Source: Glossina fuscipes (lineage: Eukaryota; Arthropoda; Insecta; Diptera; Glossinidae). From it: a DNA stretch of 64,000 bases. The notes under the pieces are model-generated. The model had not been told where the DNA came from. It worked only from the letters and a program-made list of their open reading frames with translations, and ran no database searches. The translations under genes and the position numbers were made by a program. The stretch is taken from the NCBI RefSeq assembly GCF_014805625.2, contig NW_023998516.1, positions 285,876 to 349,875 of the forward strand. Reading direction: 5' to 3'. This document shows positions 58,601 through 64,000 of the stretch, piece after piece; position 1 is the stretch's first letter; every line of letters starts with the position of its first letter.

Positions 58601-58878
58601 TTGCCAACGCAGACGTCAGCAGCAACCGCTGTTTAAATAAGTATACGCTTACCCGGTCGTAAATATGGTTGATCATTCTATTGATGGTGGGCAAAAGATA
58701 ATTTTATATAAAAAAGCAAGGTATATATACAATTTTCGAGTCTTATTGTTATTACTTAGAACTTCGTGTTTGTGTGTGTTTTACAAAATTTGCTTATTCT
58801 GCAATAAATTATAAATTGCTTATAATTATGCTGTGTCTCGACTTTGACAACTTTCATTCACAATATATTTTCATATAG
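55691..58878. other. Intergenic, no supported gene
   Basis: Contains the GC-richer island described separately and a (CA)n run near 58,208-58,222. A TTTTCGCGCC sequence near 58,547 fits the E2F core but has no adjacent gene to regulate. Confidence 0.4.
57537..57941 (-). other. GC-richer island with 134-codon ORF, probably repeat-derived
   Basis: An open minus-strand frame contains WMDVHVSSELSVNVYVCKG and GCTWGQSPSPGRCHGYRR. Its base composition stands out from the AT-rich surroundings. I recognise no protein family; Cys, His and Trp are frequent, but no zinc-finger spacing is evident. The most likely explanation is an unclassified transposon fragment. A host exon is less likely because no convincing splice sites border it. 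Confidence 0.3.
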
Positions 58879-58965
58879 CATTACTGAATATGCTTCAATC
58901 ATATGCAGGCAGCGGAAATGCATTACATTGTCGAGCGGGTCCTGAAAGTAGTGAAATAGCAGACG
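58879..58965 (+). other. Candidate internal exon (87 nt) of an unidentified plus-strand gene
   Basis: Acceptor TTTCATATAG|CATTAC and strong donor GACG|GTAAGTG bound 87 bases that are open in one frame, phase 1 to phase 1. They encode LLNMLQSYAGSGNALHCRAG followed by PESSEIAD. The composition is unlike the surrounding random AT-rich ORFs. No family is recognised and partner exons are not found in the window; they may lie beyond it. Confidence 0.3.
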
Positions 58966-60340
58966 GTAAGTGTCTTGAGTTTATTGTACTTCGTATAATC
59001 GCATTACAGTACTCTCTTTGTATAAGCACGATACTACTACTAGTCTATTCGGGAGTTCTTAATATAGCTAAACGTGTCTGTCCGTCTTTTTTCTACGCTC
59101 TCGTAATGCACTTACGTCTAAGTGCTTACACAAACACTAATCTCGATCGCATTGGCTCCCAAGTAAGCATGCGATTACATTCATCTGTAATTGCGTGTGG
59201 TAGACTAAAGGAGAACATGGGCGAAGCATATAAAATGGTTGAGTAGACGTTGATCGTTCTTTTACTATGGCTCAGCAGTCAGCCAGGTAAGTATAAAAAT
59301 CAGTCGAGGATTTTTATTATTATATTCTATCAGGAGTGTGACAACTACGGACGGCAAGTTAATTCTGTCCAGGAGGTAAGTCTCGGTGGCACAGATTGCT
59401 AGTCTACCACCTATGAAAATCCCTTTGAGGATATTCTGGATAGCAAAGAGTACTAGCACTAGTCGGCTTTTAAAGGAATTTGGAGACAAAGACTAAATAA
59501 ATTGCTAAAGAAAAGGCCAGGGTAGCAAACACTCTGGATTTATGTTAGAACAGATTAGAACCTGGAAAATTTTGCGTAGCAGAGACTGTTAATCCACCAT
59601 CCTAGGTTCACTTTAGGTTAGACTATGGCTTTCTAATTTTAAGGACCTGTAAAATACCACTACTGAAGCACACCAAAACGTTCTTCTACAGAACGCGTAA
59701 ACCGAGTGTCAACCCAGAATCTAGTGTCTTGTTACATAAGTTTCATCATAATACGAGTTGTGATACTTCGTGTTATGATAATTTTTTTGCTAATACGTGA
59801 TTTACAATGGTAACGACGATACTCCGCGAAAGAAAGATGCTGACTTTTCTAGCCTGCATTTTTGTATTACAACCGTTATCGCCAGGTATAAGGTAAAGTA
59901 TTTGCCGAATAAAGAAGAAAGCGCATCATCGTGAATATGCCGAAAATCCCACGGTTTTATTTTTCTATATTTATAAATATTCTTGAAACAAAGCAGTTTC
60001 AAGTCCTGAATCATTCCTCACTTATAGATACCCATTTCAGTGGACAATGCTACAATGAACTGAACACATGTATGCGTGGGCGTATTAGCGCTATAGAAAA
60101 GACGCTTGTGCATGCTTTCGCGTACTTTTGTTTAGATTTGTAGTTATATATGCGTTTGAAAAAGTCGAAAGCCAAACAGAATGACGTCAGCGAACAGGAA
60201 TTGTTTATCATTTACATCAATTCACCTTGAGGATTCCTAATTTTAATTTGTACTTGGTGATTCTGCATAATTTTTTGTGTACCATGCATGTATTCTATGG
60301 TCGGAAACACATTCTTTCCTTTCATTTATCATTTTATCTC
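58966..60340. other. Intergenic, no gene seen
   Basis: Moderately complex DNA at 59.28-59.62 kb may be repeat-derived; no motif was recognised. Confidence 0.4.
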
Positions 60341-60344
60341 TTTA

Positions 60345-60900
60345 TACCCTACACCATTCGTGGTAAAAGAGTTTATTAAGTCTATACGGACAATTGTAAG
60401 GTATAAAAAGGCTTAAGATAGAACCTCCTTTTAGCATACCGATCGATTCAGTATTATTTTGTGAATCGATCTAAGCTTGTTTGTCACAATTTTCGAGATA
60501 TTTTGATGAAATTTGATACATTCACGTGCTTTGACTTAAGGACGAATGCTATTGACAATTGTTCAGATCAGTCCACTCTTCGAAAATATATTATAATTTT
60601 TAGAATTTCGCGACAAAAATCGCTCAGCCATAGTGTTTCAGTGTTCTAGGTTGGTGTGAAAACTGTGAATTGGATGGGGAATTTGTTGAGCCTTTTACCA
60701 TATAACCATACCTACAAGAACTTAATCTTTACATGGCAAAAAGGCCTAATTTTCAATACTTCTTGACGAAAATTCCTTCATAATAATAAGAATTTGACAT
60801 AAATATTAACATCACCGAATTTGGATGACATAGATCAATTTTTTAGTCCCTAATCCACACAAAAGTTTTAATGGAAAATAAAGCTCTCTATATTTTATGA
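60345..60900 (+). repeat. Interspersed repeat family A, good copy of the 5' half
   Basis: Begins 'tataccctacaccattcgtg', then 'gtttattaagtctatacgg', 'cataccgatcgattcagtat', 'gaatcgatctaagcttgttt', 'gagatattttgatgaaattt' and 'gacgaatgctattgacaatt'. It preserves the start of the family best of all copies in this window. Confidence 0.75.
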
Positions 60901-60949
60901 TGAACATTCGTTCTTAGTAAATAAAACATAGTTAATTTGGATCACACCG

Positions 60950-61185
60950 CATCATAAATAGGGGCTGTCAAAAGAACAAACCTTTCTAACCCGAATAAGT
61001 CTAGTTTGGGGTTTCTTATGACAAAAGCAAGTCGAAAATAATGAGATCTTTGACAAGGAAAATAACTTTGCTAAATTTAGACCACGTTGACGTTTGGGTG
61101 TCCGTAAATATAAGCGAATTGATTTAGGGTGTCTCAAGATTGGCCTTGTCCGACTAAAACATTCTTACTTGTTGTCAATTATACC
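60950..61185 (-). repeat. Family A end fragment, minus orientation
   Basis: Contains 'ggccttgtccgactaaaac' near 61,132-61,150, the inverted relative of the 'gtcgggcaaggccgac' hairpin at 42.27 kb. It also has a tail with 'acttgcttttgtcataagaa' (minus strand read) similar to 26.0-26.1 kb. Confidence 0.5.
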
Positions 61186-61349
61186 TTAAGAATATTTTAT
61201 TGAGAATAAAATAACATTTTCTATTTCAAATTCTCACATTTCCATTAAACCTTTGCATAAGACGAGTTACCTATTTACTTTGCAAGGTTGGCTCGCCAGA
61301 ATATGTCAGAGGGCCATGCATAAATCATTTACTTACTTTTTTTGATTTA

Positions 61350-63770
61350 TTTATTTATTTTCTTACATGTAAAACTCAACTAAAATAAATTACCAGTCGA
61401 ATTCAATTGACTTTTAGAACTAAATCTTACATTAATTTTTATTAAAAACTAGTATAGGGTATAATATCTAAGGAGATGTAAAGAGGAGAAAAGATAAATA
61501 ACACACAAACAATTAAGTGACAATTTAAAAATAAGAAAAAATCCGCCTGAGTGGCCGAGTAGGCAAGAGTCTCGACTAGCAACTCAATAGTCGTGGGTTC
61601 AAACCTCAAGTGCGGTAGAGTTTTTTAATAAAAAAGCCGATAGCCCTAGATGCTAGTGCTTTAAGACTTTAGTCTTAGAATTTATTCTCTGGCTAAATTT
61701 ATAATAATAATAATAATAATAATAAGAAAAAAAACAAATAAGAAAAGAAAAAAGCACGTACACAGCTAGCGCGGAGGCACACCCACAACCGGTACAGATT
61801 CAAATTGCAAGTGACACCTTAAGCCATTACGAACATGCGAAAGCTTGGCAACCGATCCAGCAAACAACATCAGTTGATTTTCGAATTATAATGAGATGTT
61901 AAGATTACAAGTTAGCCACGAAGGCAAATCGCGCGTATTAAACGAACTTGTTTTGATAGATTAAGTGATATATATCATCATTCACGTTTCCGCAAACAAC
62001 TTTAAACAGATTAAACAGCTCATAATTGTATACATATATTGACTCAGCGTAATGAACATAAAGTACCTGGAGAAGCGGTTAGGGACATTAAAGCTTAGCT
62101 CACCAAGTAATATAGAGGAACCGATAGTACTATCAATTAACTTAATTAAGAAGGAGATACCAAGAATAAATCTGCGGTTCCCACGTGATGGTAGGGATAA
62201 CAGACGCAACCTAATTTCATAAGGAAGTAAGGAGGACATGTGGGTCCCAACACAAATTCCTGCGGGAAAACAGCAAGAATTGGCCTTAAAAGAATCGTAT
62301 TGAATCTATATGACTTCTATAAGAAGGAGACTACACAACGGAGGCACACATAACTATGGGACTGATTAAGCTCATATATATGTATAGCCTTTTGGAATGT
62401 TAGATTCATTCAGCTCTTTGGACCATGGTTTACTGAAACCTAGCGCCAACCTAGGTTTACTTAAAGAGAGTTCAGTGCGCAGATTAAAACATAATCTTTA
62501 GTTAGATAGAACTCCTAAATCTTTGAAGGAATCTATGTTTTCCAACTTCTGTCAGTCAATAAAATACTCAGTGTTGAAATACTTCCTCCTTGAGCAAGAA
62601 AGAATCTTGCATTTCTCTAGATTTGATTTCATAAAATTTAATTAATTCATTTTTTTTTTTTTTGGAGTTGACAAACTTAAGAAAATATCTACAATTAACA
62701 CGCAGTGAGGATTTTGTGAACTAAATGTATCTGCAATAACATTGGTGGTTAAGATAATTATATTTATGCCTATGCAGAATAGGCGACATAGTCCTAAGCA
62801 GCACACTTTTCATAAATTCTTTGAAAAGTTTGTTTTCCCAAGTTTTATATTTACTTTTCCTGTCAAACCATGACGGATACATATTTCGAGGGCAAGGTCG
62901 CTTGATTAGAAAGGATGCAGAAATCGCTGGGCTTAGCACATGTAGGTTTATTAAAATCATAATATTTATTTGAGGAAGTTGGATTTGGCACGTTAGAGCA
63001 GTTCAGTGGATCGTCATGCCTGTGATGAAAGGAAATATAAATTGCTGGATGATATGGATCCTCAGGTAAACTTAAAGGAGGACCGCGGTTCCCAACTGTG
63101 TTTGAGCAACTGGCAAAGCAAAGATCTAGCAGTCTGCCATTACAATTATAAGTACGGTTGTATTGAAATAAAATACGATCAAATAATTCATTAAAACACG
63201 TAGCAGTCCTTTCAGATGTTGGGGACCGTACAGCCAGAACTCTCACTATAACACCAAGTCACATGTGGTACATCGAAGTCTACCAACGCTAATACTATAT
63301 CAGGTTTGGATTTTTCGGCCACATCACAAAAGAGGGTAGTATGTTTCTTATAAATAGAGATAGATATCCGAATTTGGGGGAATATAGGAGCAAGTTACGT
63401 ATAACGATTTATTGGAAATTTTCGTCCGAATGGCAATAAATTCAACGCCGGGAGGGGTAGGAAATTCAATCGAATAGGACAAGTCTGCAGCAAATCTGGC
63501 AGTTAAAGCACCATCACCAGAGAGGGCCAATCGATCTTTTGTGAAAACCTGGAATGAGTTCTGATATAAATCAGGCCTTAACAAAATTTCAGTGAAGACC
63601 AAACAGGAAAACTCCGTGCTCATTGAATTTAAGAAAGTAGAGGGAATTTTTAGGTTAAGAGAAGCGGAATTATTATTTTTATTAATATTTTTTGGAGATG
63701 CACACCGAGTAGCCTGAATGGCACCCTGTGCCATAAGTGATCTCGAATATATGGTTATTAGTATATCCAT
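61350..63770 (-). mobile_element. Non-LTR retrotransposon copy 2, internally deleted
   Basis: On the minus strand, 63,770-62,720 carries the endonuclease half of ORF2: CLVFTEILLRPDLY, QVFTKDRLALSGDG, FPTPPGVEFIAI, YVTCSYIPPNSD, then PPLSLPEDPYHPA and the following linker. At about 62,650-62,665 there is a poly-T tract. Then 62,640-61,982 carries the reverse transcriptase C-terminal part (LPYEIRLRLLSLPS, LSFNVPNRFSRYF), clearly the same family as copy 1. The fingers and palm, including YADD, are gone. Stops and frameshifts are frequent. The 3' UTR is split by a SINE. Confidence 0.85.
61542..61720 (+). mobile_element. tRNA-derived SINE, copy 2, inserted in non-LTR 3' UTR
   Basis: A box TGGCCGAGTAGG at 61552-61563 and B box GGTTCAAACCT at 61596-61606 both fit polymerase III consensus. 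Body and (ATA)n tail are as in copy 1. The 12-bp direct repeat AATAAGAAAAAA flanks it (61530-61541 and 61721-61732). The host element's sequence resumes on both sides, so the SINE arrived after that element. Confidence 0.92.
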
Positions 63771-64000
63771 GGTTTAAATATAAAAATTTGATTTAATTTT
63801 AAATAAAAATTTTATCTTTGGACATTGAACGACTGCGTGGAATTTGGTTGTCTTTATTATACCTTGCACTTACGCGGTTGACACAACAAACCTCGCTGTG
63901 TTTGTGGTGTTTTTGTGAACATCTTAGGGGTTTCATGTTTAACAAAAATTATGAAATAACAGTTCATTTAAACGTTTATAGCATGTGCACTTGGTAAACG
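63771..64000. other. Right edge, nothing recognised
   Basis: AT-rich sequence beyond the copy 2 endonuclease; it may include the element's 5' region but no motif is visible. Confidence 0.3.

Noticed and set aside
61552..61606. Functional tRNA gene at the second copy
   Set aside because: Same tRNA-like head as the SINE at 46.9 kb and embedded in a retrotransposon UTR, so it is a SINE promoter rather than a tRNA gene.

Overview
This is an AT-rich insect nuclear window, most likely from a cyclorrhaphan, probably calyptrate (blowfly or house-fly type) dipteran. The evidence is short GT-AG introns in fly-like proteins, abundant (AT)n and (CAA)n tracts, mariner, R1-type and other non-LTR relics, and an interspersed repeat carrying a 'TGTCCGTCTGTC' tract of a kind common in flies. 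Genes are sparse. Four multi-exon genes can be assembled, and every splice join keeps the reading frame.

Layout. 0-9.4 kb: intergenic DNA with an R1-clade endonuclease relic at the left edge. 9.4-10.1 kb (minus): a small CRAL-TRIO/Sec14 lipid-binding protein. 12.3-32.4 kb (plus): S6k, the ribosomal protein S6 kinase, in nine coding exons (471 aa). Its 5.0-kb first intron and 13.2-kb last intron are full of repeats. The last intron holds a complete opposite-strand gene (20,958-28,825). It encodes a 638-aa protein with a hydrophobic N-terminus, a Ser/Thr-rich mucin-like stretch and a Vps62-type C-terminal domain. The same intron contains a 545-bp TIR element with TA duplications, an unclassified repeat in two copies and a mariner relic. 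32.4-36.5 kb: A-rich DNA that looks like a long S6k 3' UTR. 38-47 kb: a repeat-rich block with a 5'-truncated non-LTR element and a tRNA-derived SINE. 50.7-52.1 kb (plus): a tektin gene in three exons. 54-59 kb: a degenerate ~50-bp periodic array, a mariner relic, a GC-richer island and an orphan exon candidate. 60-63.8 kb: another unclassified repeat and a second, internally deleted copy of the same non-LTR element, with a second SINE inserted in its 3' UTR.

From memory, a small CRAL-TRIO gene, S6k and a tektin lie close together in the Drosophila 64E-F region. The window may therefore be a conserved neighbourhood, but this was not checked. The genes do not form a pathway: S6K is the TOR effector kinase, tektin is an axonemal structural protein, and the other two are lipid-binding or uncharacterised.

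Most noteworthy: the S6k/Vps62-like nested arrangement, the S6K TOS-like motif FVLEL, a ~440-nt ATG-free S6k leader, the MITE with its own subterminal TIR copy, the paired SINE insertions with 12-bp target duplications, a non-LTR reverse transcriptase with a single-base loss of a catalytic Asp, and the 54.3-kb periodic array.
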